The notes beneath the pieces were generated by a model. That model was not told where the DNA came from, ran no database searches, and saw nothing but the letters and a program-made list of their open reading frames with translations. Below are positions 31,467 to 45,960 of a DNA stretch of 64,000 nucleotides, one piece after another. The translations under genes were made by a program, and so were the position numbers. Within the stretch, counting starts at the first letter, position 1, and every line of letters begins with the position of its first letter. The stretch lies in the NCBI GenBank assembly GCA_030159075.1, contig BROG01000376.1, positions 571,001 to 635,000 on the forward strand, given 5' to 3'. Source of the stretch: Atrina japonica. Taxonomy: Eukaryota > Mollusca > Bivalvia > Pterioida > Pinnidae.

Positions 31467-34400
31467 ATGTTTCAGAATGAGAAGACCAATGGTAATTATA
31501 TCAATGCCGGATATTCCCATGACGAAAACGAGTTAGGTAGTGGTGGCAAGGTAGAGTTTGATGTTTATATACATGTAGTGTCCCCATTATGATATACATG
31601 ATTGTAAAAGTATCTATTTAAACCACACATAAACGTCACAAAAATAACAAATATGACTGAGGTGTTAGACTGTTATATCTGATTTTCATGATGCTAATTC
31701 ATTTCTCTAAACAATCATTTTCAGGTAGATATTGTGACTTTTAAAAAGGGGTATTTTAGAAGCAGCTACAGAATATTCTTATTGAATGTTTCCAATGAAA
31801 TATTTTGACGCCTATGATTTCTGGCATAAATATAGGTTTCCAGGAGGAACAGGAACTAACTAAACTACTGATATATCAGCAAATTTGATTAATATAATTT
31901 GAATTAAAATGTTCCCTCTCAATCAATCTTTCTTTTTATACTTCTATTCGATCCAATGGCATACAGTATTTCTAATAATCTTCATTGTAAATATACCCAT
32001 CGTTAAACATAGCATATTCAAACTTTATTCAACAAGACAGCTATTAGAAATGGAGTCTAAATGTATTTGCAAGGAACATTACAACAATACTATCACATCA
32101 TTGTAAGACACAAATGTTGGTTTGATAGACTTATGCTCTTCATGTCGTATACATAGTGAACATTTGGAGCGCGTACCCACTGTTTAATTTATGTACCTAG
32201 TTGTGCTGGTAAAATGTCTCACAATGGTTTAGACCCGAAAGGCTTTTTTATTTCAGGGAAAATCTATTGAGCCATATGAAGATGAGAAAGATCTAGTATG
32301 TTCCTATGGACCAGTACAACCGGGGTAAGTTTTTAAAAAAATATCCGAATTACTTCGCTTCGGTTCTATTAACAAAACCGATAAATATGTTAGTTAAAAT
32401 ATCTATAAATATTGACACTTTATTAATTTATCAATTTTAGGTTAGAAGATGAAGCGTCAGCAATGTTACTTTCCAAATTAATAATCTTTGACTACAAAAT
32501 GAATCCAATACTTCTTATTAACAATGTAAATCATATGCCACCATGATCATAAGAATAATATATAAAATTATGTTTTCAGATGTATTCAGTGGTTCTTGAA
32601 TGTCAAGTGGTTCGTTGTATGGCTTTGCATATTTGGATTCATAGAGGGCGCTGCAGTAAATGGTGTCGTTAATATTGTCTTGACAACACTTGAACGGCAA
32701 TACAATCTCCCCAGTTCACAGTCTGGTCTTATTGTAAGCTCTACAGATATTGGGGCCGTCATTTTTGTTCTCTTTGTAAGCTACGTCGGATCCAAAGGAA
32801 ATCGACCCAAATGGATTGCTGGAGGGAGTTTTCTCATGGCCATCGGTTCCTTCATATTTACAATACCACATATAACATCAGATCCCTATCAGTATGGAGG
32901 TTTGTTTCAAGTTTTACGAAAATAAAAGTCATGCAAATACACAAAATATCCTCAAATTGTTCATTGAAGTTATGATTTTATAAACAATACTATTCAATAC
33001 TCCCGAGCTTATGTTAATTAAAATCTGGCATAACATATGTATTGTATGTATACCTTTAATATTAAATATTCTTGTAGATGTATTATTTCTAAGCCCATGT
33101 ATGGTACGCCAAAATCACATGTATGAGTTAAACTTACTTTTGCTCATTTGAACCTAGTTTTTTCCAGTTTAACATAAGCTTTTTATGAACTAAAGAAAAA
33201 AAAGGTTTATCTGCGCCAAAATTACCAAAATTGATAAATACCTTGTTTAACTGAGGGGAAAAACTAGGTTTAACTCCGCAAAACTAACATAAATTAATAT
33301 TAATGTAATTTTGGCGCTAAACTTGTTCCTCCAGTAAATTCAAATTATTTTGCCAAAATCATATTGACGAGTTTAAATTAGTTTTCACCAGTTAAACCTA
33401 GTTTTACTCGAAATTTTCATTAATTTGAGAAAAACTTTGTTTAACCAAGAAAAAAAAGGTTTAGTTGAGGAAAACCAAGTTTAACTGAAAAAACAGGTTA
33501 AACTCGTTATTATGATGATTTTAGAGTACCATACCTATGTATATTGCTGATGTATCTACATATTTTTGTTTATACATTTTATCGTAGGGAGTGTAATGAA
33601 CCAATCTCACATATGTAGCGTGAACAATACAGAAGCCACATGTGAAACGGCCTCGGGTTCCGGTGCCTTGTACGTGTTTATGCTAGCTCAATTCGTTCAT
33701 GGTATTGGCTTTACACCCATGTTTACACTAGGTACCGCATATGTAGATGACAATGCACCAACATCATCCACAGCAGTTTACCTAGGTGAGTTTATATAAA
33801 TGACCTATCCCATTGATTAATTAAAAAATTCAAATACGAGGGTTTTCAGAACTTGGATTTATACCCATGGTGTCATGAGGATAATGAGTTTGTAATGCTG
33901 TTGGTCAATAGAACATTGGAATACATTGAGTTCAGGTCGTTGTCAGAAATGTTTGTATGCGTTATTATAAAAAATACAGTTTGTTTGGGGTAATGGTCAA
34001 GTATAAAAGTTTTATTGCACTTTTTCAAAACTGTAAATCCAGGCAATTTCACCACAAATGATAATTATAACTGATGCTCTTCTTTTTTAAATTCAAAATT
34101 TCAGGTCTTATTTATGCCATAACAGCTCTAGGTGTTGCGGCGGGTTACATGGGAGGCGGTCAGTTCCTTACAATCTGGGTAGATTTCGATAAACCGGATG
34201 TGGACACGGATGTGTACGTATTTTGATTAAAAAGAATATCAATGACGAAGTATTCTGAATTAATGACAATTTTTAATTGCGTTCATATGATCGAATCTAT
34301 CTCATTCTAAAAATAAGTGAACTGCATACAAAGGCAAAGTGAAGGCTCAGAACCATATGACACCAAACAGTAAATATACATGTACATACTTACTGAGGAT

Positions 34401-37400
34401 GCATTGTCACTGGATGTATATAGAAAATCAAAACAAAAAATAGATATAAACTGCGCATACACTCACATAGTCTTAATATTGATATCATATTTCGCTACCA
34501 TATTTGATACTTATGTAACCAACAAAATCTACGTCGAATACACGATTTATGAATATGCCTATATATTTTCTATGTTTAATGTGCGAGTGAGAGCAGCATC
34601 TTTGAACAGCTTTTCAATGAGCAGATTATCATGGTAACAGAGAACAAATGTAATCTTATACATGTTGTTCTTTCAGTTTTGCAATTTTACTTAAATAAAC
34701 GTTTTAATGACAAAAAACATCTTTAGCATTTGTTTATCCTTCTTTGATATTGATTTTATAATACTTACAGTGATTGATCAATATGACATGGATATTTGAA
34801 ATACAAAGTATATATACAAAAATGTAAACCAGTCGTCAGTGCACATGGTGAAACTAGACCGTTGGGAAATCCAAATATAGTTGTAGTAACCGTTTTTTTT
34901 TTTTTTTTTGGAAAATACATACTGAAGATATTTATATAATTTTCCCTACTTACATAATACTGTTTGCCTTATACGACCATATGTGTTTATAGATGATTCA
35001 GAAATGATATTTTCCTGGCGTTACATTCATTAAAATGAACAAGTACATGTACTTTTATTTGATATCCATTTGATTTTATTTGATATAAAAATACAAATTC
35101 CGGCACACTAACATGTCCACCCTGTTCCACATATCTTGAATTAAGTCTTAACTTTTACTTACCTTTTGCTGTGATTCTATGACTTGCAGCATATCGGAAA
35201 CGTTAAGTACCACGGACTCAGCTTGGATTGGTGCTTGGTGGTTGGGATTCGTGGTAACCGCTGTCATATTTTTTCTGGTATCAATACCGTTATTGGGATA
35301 CCCAATAAATCTCCCAGGTGAGTATTAAATATTTCATTTGTTGATCGTCATACTTTATTTTAAATGTAAATGTTAATAATTTTATGACAAAAAACTCAAA
35401 AGTTTGACAAATTCTTACTTAACTTTTTAAATCAGAAAGATAGTAGTCTTTAGTTACTGGGGGAACCATCTGCAAATATAAGACATTCTGAATTTTTATT
35501 TAAGAATAATCGTCGGCTTTTAGAAATGTTAATTGTTTTGTTGTATCACATAGATCCTTGATAAAAGTTTACATGCCGTTCTCGTGATCTGTATATGGTA
35601 ATTTTATAAATTACAGGTCGAAAATTTTAACTAGCAATGATTCTTTTCTAACACGATCTAAAGGTTATGGTTAACGGCCAATAAATACTAGTTAGACCTA
35701 TCTTATGTATAAGAAGCATGGCTTGATTACTTGATTAGTAGTTATTCAAAATATTTCCCCGTCCACCAAAATTATATGTAGTCCAATTAAGATGCATATA
35801 CTTTCTTAGCTGTATTCATAGTGTAGTCGCATTTACATGTGTATACTTCCTCCGTATTGAATGCACGCCATTACACAAATATTATATGGTAAAGTCTTGG
35901 AGCTATTGCTCGTGATATTTTGTGCTATGTTATGAGACGAGTTAGACCATATAGTGTAAGCTACCATTAAATTAAAGTACATAACTACTTTCACTAAAAT
36001 TTTAACCAGTGGCGTTAGCATTCGACATTCTTTTATAAAAGTCCTAATTGAGTCATATATCAAAACATTTTGTTTAAGATTATCATATTTGATAGAAGAA
36101 TGCAACACGTATACACTAAAATCTGAATATTTGGTATTTCCAAACGTTTCATCAATTTATCATTACCAAAGTTTGAAGAAATCCTGTTTTAACTTCATAA
36201 GTGTATCACATAATTAAAATGATTTTGAATCAGGTTATATATCATGCCACAGATGGATCCAAGTTTATCTATTTTATGAGTGTTGATATATTTATGATCT
36301 GAATTCAATTATTTGTTCAAGTTCGAATACATCGTCAATGAATACACTGTCAGATAAAATGTCAACACTTCACTGTGGACATGCCATTAAATATCAGATA
36401 GACAAATCTGTAGTACATATGAACCAGTCATTTCAGTGCTGAAATCCAGGAAGTCACACACCTGTCTTTGTCGATTTATCGCCATATAAATTGATATTGT
36501 GGAAATTGTTACAATTTTGGCAAGGAGGCTTTCTTTTGACAAATTATGTTGTGCCATAAAATTCATAACATATTGATAATGTCCCTTACTTGAAACAATA
36601 ATAAAAATAAATACATATTTGAAAAAAAAATTGTCAATGAAACAAAATCAAGGAAAAAATTCTTCTCTATAAACCTCAATGTGGTTGTCCATTACAAATT
36701 CTGGGAATTCAGGGGTGGAGTGGGGTGGAGTAAAAAGCCAAGATTAAACGTGTGTAAACGTTATTGAGATATATTTGTAATAAATGTTTTTTAATCAGAA
36801 TAATTTTCGAAATGTGTTCCGTTTTCTCCAAATGATGATAATTTGATCAGCAAAACATTGCTACGGGCTAATTTTCGTGTAACGGATCAACGTTTCAATA
36901 ACGCAACACCACCAACAAAACAAATCTAAAACTAGAAAAAACTACAAAAACGTAAACTACAACAAAAACATAGCAAAATTGATTACATCTTTCATTTCTT
37001 ATATCATGTCAATTTCGTTCTGGATTCAAATTCACTATTTTTCATCAAATAATTTGTGCCTCTGTTTCTGTCACTGTCGGTCTGTCTGTCTCTCTTAACA
37101 ATGGTTTGTCTGTAAAACGTTTTTCATTCCATTGCAGGCACAAAACATATTCGAGAGTCGAGGAAAACTGATGCGGACAGAAAGAGAGAGGAAATGGAAA
37201 GAAACGACACACGTACAACAGTACAGAAAATACTTGCGTTTCCCAAAGCCATATTAACATTGGTAATATTGATATCAACGTTGACCCATTGGTTTGAATA
37301 TTCTCCTAAATAAAGAGATTGCAACGCGACAACAAAATAGAAAACATCTAACTAAATAAGAGTGTGGAATTCTAAAAAATCATTTTATTTCATTTTTTTT

Positions 37401-40400
37401 CCGTTTACATGCATTGAAGAAAATGAAATTAACAAAGTGGCGCACACAAAAGTATATCCCATATGAATATATATGTAGTTGAAACTGGGGACAAGCACTG
37501 AGAATAATTCACCGTTTTAAATGATTATAAGCATTCTTTTCCACCAAACTCATAAATCCAGAAGATAAATGAAAAGTGGTATCCCATTCTTTGTACTCAT
37601 AGCGTGTTTCTGTAGCTGGAGTAATGAAAAGTACAACGTTCCATCAAACCCTTGTTTTCTTTTACAGCTTCAGATTCCCGCCTACGTAATCATCAACCTT
37701 GGAGCATGCGCAGAAACACTCATTATAGGTGGACTAGCTGCATTTGCGCCTAAGATTCTAGAGGAAAAGTTTGACATGTCGCCTTTTGATGCTGGTTTCA
37801 TAATGGGTAAAATAATCATAGAACACTCATTGATCACAATTCACATCCGGTCAATAGCCCCTTCAAAAATAAATGATATACAGTCATTTGACTAAAATCT
37901 TATCAAAGCAATCTTTAAACTGAAAGAAAAATGCCATATTTTTCAATATCGATGGTCTTTGAAATGATAAAATTTATTTATAGGTGCTCTCTGAGAAGAT
38001 TCCATAATTTCCATGATAAAATGTTTCTATTTACAGAAATATATCACGGTTCTAAAAATTGCATCCGCGGATAAGTCGCACAGGATTGAAAATATCTGTA
38101 GTGTGTAAGATATTTTGTGAGTCCCTTATATAATTTTGTCTAATAAGATGACAAATTATGGACTTTTAAAATTATTTATCATGTTTTAAATCGATAAACT
38201 TATGTTAACTTCCTTAGGTAATTACAAAAACGTAAGTTTACACGAAAATAAAATGTTGACCCACCACACGACACATAACGATCTGCAATAAAGTACCTTA
38301 AGATATTTTGTTTATATCCGACCAATAAATATTATAAACATAATACCAATGTTATAATTTTTTCCAAAGAAAATAGAAAACATAGACAAACACGAACGTT
38401 TCTGTCAGACTTCATCAGTTGAACACGAATTTGAAATATCTGTATTGTTCAGACATTTTTTAGAGAAGATTCACCAGTGGAAGTCTCGTGGTCTCTTTTC
38501 GGGTAAAATGTAATCGAGTTCTCTCATGTACCATTAAAAGCTAAAAGTTGTTGAGCGCGGCGTCAAACAAAATTCAAACAAACGAACAAACAACAATCAA
38601 GGCAAAATACTAAACACAAATGTATTTCCAAATTCTTCCATTTTTTTTAATTTTAATAGTGTTTACGCCACACTCAACAATTTTTCAGTTATATGATGGC
38701 GGTCAGTTTTTTATGGTGGAGGAAAGACACCCGGTTACAATGTACCCGGGAAGAGACAACCGGCCTTCCGCAAGTACCAAATTCATCCAAAAGTAGCCAT
38801 TGTACAAAAAATTAATTAGCTTTTGGGGGATTTAGAATTTAAACATTGGTGTTATCCAACGAAATATTACTTTAGAATAAAATAATCATCTGATTCCGAA
38901 ATAAAAGTGGTAATTAAATTTCCCGCACCGCCAATATGAGATCAGAATATTTTTTCATGTCTTGAATCCATACACATTTTTGCTAACCATCCGAAAACAG
39001 TAATATTTGGACGGAACAGATACAAAAAGTTTTGAATTTTTTAAAAAATATTTTTACATGAAAAGACTTATTTCAAGTTCCGGATGAATTTTTAGATCAT
39101 GAAATTTTGAAATACAATGTACGTGTAACTATTTCGAGATTCAAGTAAATGTTTAAAGTAGCATCCATACATATATGATTTTACTTTTAGTAAATGTACA
39201 AAGTTTAAGATTTTTATCCATTGAAATGGCAAACATATAATACACATTTTTAGGTGGTGTAACACTAGGCGGTGGAGCTGGTGGTATGGTTTTGGGAGGA
39301 GTACTAATCAAATGTTTTAAACTTGAAGTCCGGGGTATGATGCGACTTTGTACACTGATGTCCGTATCAGCTTTGTTAGTCGGAGCAGGTTTCTTCATAA
39401 ACTGTCCAGACATCAAATTCACTGGTTTGACAAAACCTTATCTTAAAGATGGGTAAGTAATAAAAATTATCTGGATGATGGTAATTCGACGAATTGTGCG
39501 TTGTAATCTGCATGTAACCACGCATTGGTCAAATTTCTACAGATATATACTTCCTTAACGTGATGCATGTTACCACTAAAATATTGATCGTATAACTGCG
39601 ATGTAGGCCGCAGTAGATACAGAACTACATAATAGTTGATAAATGCGTAACCCTGTATATACATGTAGAATGAAATGGCTAATAATGGATTTTTTGCTCA
39701 GGATTATTTTAGCGTTTTGAATTCATGAAACATGTTCTTATTAGATTTGCTATAATTTCGTTGTTAAAGATATTTTGCATATACATGTATTTAATATTTT
39801 CGCTTTTGTCTTAAATTCACCATTACAATTATAAAATATGATATAATTCTGTATATTGTATTTCAGTGTTATTGACTCCGCAGATCCGTTACTAGGTTAC
39901 TGTAACGCTGACTGTAAATGTAACACTTTGAAGTATGAACCAGTTTGCGGTGCCGATGGATTCACGTATTTTTCACCATGTCATGCTGGCTGTGACAGCA
40001 ATTACACTTCCGATGGCATGATGAAGGTAATATGCTAAACTACTGACTCTAAGATCAAGATCTTATTACAGAGAATATGTCTCCTGATATAATTTCATGT
40101 GATATTGAGACAAGTTATAGGTCAGACCATTCCCCCGTTAAACTAACATTAAAATTTAATGATTTTACTAAAGGAAGGGGCCTATGGAAATTAAATAATT
40201 CTCTTCTGTTTGATAAAGAATTTATAAATGAAATAAATAATGTAATAAAAAAGACAATAATACAATATGCATTGCCAATATATAATTTAAAACCTTGAAA
40301 ATATTCCAAAAGATAATATACAATTTCAAATTAATGATCAACTGTTTTTAGATGTACTTTTAACAGAAATAAGAGGGAAAACAATCTCATATTCAAGTTA

Positions 40401-43368
40401 TAAAAAGAAAATTAGTAAAGAAAAAGAGGAAAAATTACTAAATGATATCAAGCAATTAGAAAGACACGTAAATCAATCTAATATTGATGATTTAGAGAAT
40501 AAGAAAAGAGAATTAATAGAAGTTAGAGATAAAAAACTTAAAGGTAGTTTAATTAGATCACGCGTTAAATGGTTAGCTGAGGGGAAAAGCCAACAAAATA
40601 TTTTTTAGGTTTAGAATCAAGAAATTACACTGCCAAAATAATTCCAAAAATAGATAAAAATAATGGCGAGATAATTATATCTCAATCAGAAATTTTACAG
40701 GAAACAAAAATGTTTTATGAAAAATTGTATACAGAAAATACAAATCTTAATGACATTGATTTAAACAATTACTTTCAACAAAACGATGTCCCAAAACTCA
40801 CAAATGCGGAATCAGAAATTTTGGAAGGTTTAATTTCTTTTGAGGAAGCATCTTTAGCATTGAAATCTATGAAAAATAACAAGAGTCCAGGGTCAGATGG
40901 GTTTTCTACGGAGTTTTTCAAATTTTTCTGGAAACAGTTAGGTCATTTTGTGGTGAGATCATTAAACTATGGATTTGATAAGGGGGAATTATCTACAGTT
41001 CAAAAAGAGGGTATTCTTATTTGTATTCCGAAAAAAATTAAGCCTAAAGAATTTTTTTTAAAAATTTGAGACCAATCACTTTATTAAATGTAGTTTATAA
41101 AATTGCATCTACATCCATTGCAAATAGACTGAAAAAAGTATTAGATAAATTAATAAGTAAAGAACAAACTGGTTTTATGCCTGGAATGTACATTGGTGAA
41201 AATACACGACTTATTTATGATATTTTAAATTATACAGAAAATACTAATATTCCAGGTCTCCTATTATTCATAGATTTTGAAAAAGCATTTGACTCTGTAT
41301 CTTGGACATTTATAGATAACGTTTTGAATTACTTTAATTTTGGTCCATCTCTTCGAAAGTGGATTAATGTAGTAAACAATAATATTAAATCAAGAATTAA
41401 TATTGGCGGTCATTTATCTGAATACTTTTATCCAGGGAGGGGATGTAGACAAGTTTCAAGTTATCTGTTTATTTTATGTGCCGAAATTTTATCCATTAAA
41501 ATAAGAAATGAACCTCGTATTAAAAGGAATATCTATAGATCGATTAGAATTTAAAATCTCACAATATGCAGATGATACATCTTTATTATTAGATGGGTCA
41601 CAGGAATCTCTAAATGTTAGTCTAAATTTACTAAAATAGTTTGAAAGAATATCAGGGCTTAAAGTTAATTTTGAAAAAACTCAAGTAATTTGGATTTGAA
41701 GTAAAAGATATAGTAATGAGAAACTCTGTAAGCATTGGGGGTTGCATTGGGGGTAAACAGAAATTCACACTTTTAGGAATAGATTATGATATTAACTTAG
41801 ACAACATTTGTGAAATTAATTATAGAAAAAAAATGCAAAAAATTAAAACAATAGTTAAACAATGGGATAAAAGAAAACTTACTCCATTAGGACGTATATC
41901 AATTATCAAGTCTCTTTTGATTTCACAATTTAATCATTTATTTTTATAACTACCAAACCCAAGTCAACAACTATTTAAAGAACTGAACAATATAATCTTT
42001 TATTTTTTATGGAATCATAAGAAAGATAAACTTAAACGGGATGTGATTACTCAAAATTACGGGCAAGGGGGACTTAATATGATTGATCAAAAAGCATATA
42101 TTTCAGCTTTGAAATCAATTTGGATTAGGCGTAATCTTAACTCAGAAGGAATCTGGCAAAATCTTTTGGCAAAAATATTTGATATCAACTCTCTTTTTTA
42201 ATTTGGAATAGAATACCTAAATAAAACAATAAGAAATCTCAATAATATATTTTGGAAATATGTTCTAAATGCATGGAAAGAATTGCAAATAAAAGAAAAA
42301 AATGATCTAATTCACTATAACCAAGCTTATACATCTCCATGGTTTAAGAATGAAATTAAAGTTAAGAATACATTTGTATATTATAAACACTGGGCACAAA
42401 AGAATATTATTTATATAAATGATCTTCTTTGTGATGATGATAATTTTTTTTCATACAAAGATTTCATTGAAAAAATTAATATGAACATTAACTTTCTAGA
42501 GTATAATGGCTTTATAAGCTCTATTAAAAAATATGTTACTTCAAACCATAAAAGACCATAACTTGTGCAAAGAATTTTCACCATGGCTTCTGCCAAAAAT
42601 AAAAACAATCCTTAAAGATAAAAAAGGCTCTAAAAATATATACATGGTAATGAAAGTTAAGAAAAATACAATAAACTCTAAATCGAAATGGATAGACATC
42701 TTCCCTTCTCTCAATGACGACAAGTTTAAAGATATATAAATCATATTAAAGACCCAAAGCTCAAATGGTTTCAGTTTCGAATAAACCATTTCTTCCTGAC
42801 AACAAATAAATTAGCTTATAAGATGAAACTAGTTGACTCTCCTCTATGTACATTTTGTAATACTGAATCAGAATCATTATTTCATTTACTTTGGACATGT
42901 AATGAGGTTCAAGATTTCATAAAAATGTTAATGAATTTCTCATGCATTTTCCTGTAACGATAACAATAGATATGTTCTCATTTCTATTAGGGCCTTATAC
43001 TGGAAGAGATCTAGTTAATGAAATAATAGTTTTGAATTTGAAACAATTCATTTACAAGTGCAAATGTCTGAAACAAAATTTATCGGTAAGACAATCTATT
43101 TCATATTTAAATTATGTTTACAATATACAAAAAGAATTGTACTCAAAAAGTAACCAACTAGATAAATTTAATCAACTTTGGTATCCTTGGAGAATTATAT
43201 TTGATGAAAACCAAAGATTGAATTAATGAATTTAGTTTTAGTTTTTATATAGCTGCCACAAAGTACCCTAATCCCTTGTAGTATAACATGTATTATAATC
43301 TATTGTCCATAAAAGAAATAATGTGCATAGTTTTTTCTCTCTGTCTTAGTCTATTTGTCTCCATCCCT

Positions 43369-43459
<91 letters not shown>

Positions 43460-45960
43460 ATGTAAGACAGAATAAATGATAGGTATTGTGGTCAGCAAAT
43501 CCACTCCATACCCCCTGGCCAGGTGGGCATGTAGGAGTCTTGTAAAAATCCTGGCTGAAATACCTGAATAAAAAAAAAAAAAAAAAAGATCGGGACATAT
43601 TCACATTTATTATTAATTCTATATCATATATTCATTCTCCGTTTAGTTAACATTAAATGGAAAGAGGCAATATCGTACTATATACTATATACTATATCGT
43701 GCCAAGAACTCAGGCGCAAATATATACATTTCATAACCTATACTAACTTATCATAAGCAACAAATCGCTTATCTTAAGCTCTTAGAAGACACCTAGGAAA
43801 TTGGCAATAAATAACAATTTTAAAAATATGAAATAGTGATAAATGATTTGTGCTAATTGTAAGATGTTTCATATGTAAGGCCGTATTGAGGATTCCTAAT
43901 AACAAAACTTGGGGAATAGGCATATGTAATGTTCAATAACTTTTGCCCAATCCCTTTTCATGAAATAATGCAATTAAATATGTCTAAACTAAAACTTTTA
44001 AAGGTTTCATCTTAATAATTTGCGCATTCATATTAATTGTTACACGATATATCATCAGTTGGGAGGTATTGGGGATTCCTATTAACATTTTTAGGTAAAG
44101 GGTGTATGTAATGATGCAATGTCGTATCTTTTACCCAGTCGCTTGTCATTGAAATTAAAAAATATATATGTTAAAACAAAACATGGCTAAAACTATATAT
44201 GTCATCTGTAACACAGAGTTATGCTTACTGTGAATGTGTCTATGGACGACTTCTGAACGAGAGTTCCATTGCCTTACCCAGCAGTGCTACAGCTACCTCA
44301 GGAGAATGCGCTACTTCATGTGACTTGGTCATTCTCTTCATAATTCTGCTATTCTTCGGGATGCTGTTTACTTTAACAACAGTGACGCCAGCATCGATGG
44401 CTATTCTCAGGTAATTATGTTATTTGACAATTTTACAGCACTTGTGATTTACTGTGTATCAAATAGTAAGGTTGAGTAACAAGGTCCTGATATAACCACA
44501 TTGTCAAAGTTTTGCGATTCTTCTCCATTATAATAAAATCCATGTAACCTGTCAGGGTGGAGTCTTGTGAACCCTTTCTTGACCTGGACGAATTTAAATT
44601 TTAGGTAATAAAGCATAACATTAAAATTACACTGACTAGAGTAATCGTTCCTACTTGTCACCATACATAAGAGAGTATCCCGTGAGGAAAAAAACGTTTG
44701 TCCCGTGCAGCTTGTCATAACCGAAAAGTGAGTAGAACCATCCGTATGATAATCAAAAGGTTACTCCGCCCCGCCATCTTATGCATTATTGCCCTGAAAC
44801 TTTAAAGTATTTGTATCTGTATCGGTCATTTTCCTATAAAACATTTGATACTGAACTTATTCCCCTTGTTAGGTTTACTGGTCAGGAATACTTAAATGTA
44901 TGTAAATGTGTTAAGTTAATAAGGTTCCTTGAATATTGAGATAATCAAATTAATAAAACAAAGAAGAGCACACCTGTCACCCCATTTCGAGTGTTTTAAA
45001 ACAACGTGAATCAGATGTCCTTAACCATGTATAGGATCCACGTCTCATAAACCAAGCCTCATATCTTAATAACATATAAGTACAGTCGCAAACAGAAACA
45101 ATATATTCAAGAGTGAAAATTTACGGAATTCTGCAGTGAAAATGTATGTCTTAGACTAAATAGTTATTTTATCATTTTAGGTGTGTTCCAGATGAGCATA
45201 GGGCTCTTGGACTTGGACTACAGTGGGTTTGTCTAAGACTATTAGGTATGTGATTTTTTATTACAAGTTCACTATTAGAACTTGTGCTTGAAATAGATCA
45301 AATAAATTTATCATTTAATACTATATATCTGGATGTTTTTGCTCTCATTTAATTTTCGCCATTTGGGGGGGGCGAATATAAAATGAAAGCGAAATATTCA
45401 AGCTGAATAATTATAGCACAGACATAAAAGCCATCCATGAGAGTAAAGTGATTATGAGGGAATTAATGACGAGGTCAATATGATTTCTGTCGTAAACGGG
45501 TGAGAATAACCAGAAGCGAAAATTTCCAATTATACTGTATGAAAAACTCTTTTTATTCCAGTAACTCTGTACAATTGAAATACATGTATTGCATTTAATT
45601 TCAGGAACAATTCCCGGTCCTGTTCTAACGGGTTATGTCATAGACACTGCATGTGGGTTGTGGCAAGATTTATGTGGTGAAAGAGGTTCATGCTGGGTAT
45701 ACGACCGGTATGACATGAGCTGGAGACTATTTGCATGGTGGTGCTGTGTCAAAGTTTTCAGCGCTACAACATTTTTCATTTCAAGTGTAATTATGAAGCC
45801 ACAAAGTAAATGTGAGGATTCTTACATATCTTCCAAACATAAGAGCGATATTACTAACGGAAACAATCACAGCATGGACGCTGCCAATGGACCTGGGACA
45901 GGCAGTCGTAATACCAAGAAACTCGATAGAAACGGGGTAGCAGAAACCACTTACATGTAA
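31467..45960 (+). CDS. Organic anion transporting polypeptide (SLCO/OATP family)
   Basis: A plasma-membrane, sodium-independent transporter of amphipathic organic anions by family. Coding exons: 31467/31476-31550, 32257-32324, 32580-32899, 33588-33785, 34105-34213, 35190-35317, 37138-37262, 37668-37806, 39254-39452, 39867-40026, 44217-44410, 45181-45245, 45605-45960. Every junction is GT-AG with matching phase, and the sum is ~714 aa, the normal size. The start is ambiguous: an ATG at 31467 overlaps a good acceptor (ttcag, 31471-31475), so the true start may lie in an upstream exon. Membrane helices begin near residues 61, 100, 129, 183, 221, 272, 348, 393, 420, 547, 586 and 638. The OATP signature is at 269-280 ([12 protein letters not shown]), with Ala where Arg is typical. 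Cys at 469, 473, 475, 484, 495, 499, 515, 517, 541 and 545 form the Kazal-type loop. N-glycosylation sequons include N170, N502 and N524. The protein ends ETTYM, compatible with a class I PDZ ligand. Intron 10 contains a LINE. Subfamily not assigned. Confidence 0.93.
33099..33534. mobile_element. MITE in OATP intron 3
   Basis: The ends 'gtatggtac..caaaatca' and the inverse 'gtatggtactctaaaatcat' extend as imperfect ~50-bp TIRs that continue to 'gagtttaa'. The interior repeats 'aaacctagttttt' and its inverse several times. Non-coding. Confidence 0.75.
35318..37137 (+). other. OATP intron 6, no recognised content
   Basis: This 1.8-kb intron, and the remaining OATP introns outside the listed elements, contain no exon, RNA gene or clear repeat that I can support. 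Intron 8 (37807-39253) carries a family C block near 38326-38415 and a SINE-like copy at 38661. Confidence 0.6.
38661..38778 (-). repeat. SINE-like repeat, family A
   Basis: 'gtttacgccacactcaacaa', 'tttttcagttatatgatggc', 'cacccggttacaatgtaccc' and 'ggccttccgcaagtacc' match the copies at 14330 and 49924. Confidence 0.8.
40058..43588 (+). mobile_element. 5'-truncated, decayed L1/Tx1-type non-LTR retrotransposon
   Basis: The insertion starts inside the endonuclease C-terminus: LITEN, SCDIE and [10 protein letters not shown] at about 40060-40145, then GRGLWKLN. Reverse transcriptase follows (40710-41640): [41 protein letters not shown] and YADD at 41564-41575. A connector and a C-terminal zinc-knuckle region (CTFC..., HLLWTC, about 42845-42900) end with a stop near 43226. 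The 3' UTR includes (CT)n and (GT)n tracts and a poly(A) tail at about 43570-43588. At least six frameshifts or stops (near 40300, 40608, 41045-41068, 41560, 41637, 41697) make it inactive. It sits in the sense orientation in OATP intron 10, between the exons ending 40026 and starting 44217. Insertion-site duplication is unclear; 'aagatc' occurs just before the start and at the poly(A) end. Confidence 0.92.
43375..43455. repeat. (CT)n-(GT)n compound microsatellite
   Basis: About 36 bp of CT then about 45 bp of GT, inside the LINE 3' UTR. Confidence 0.97.
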
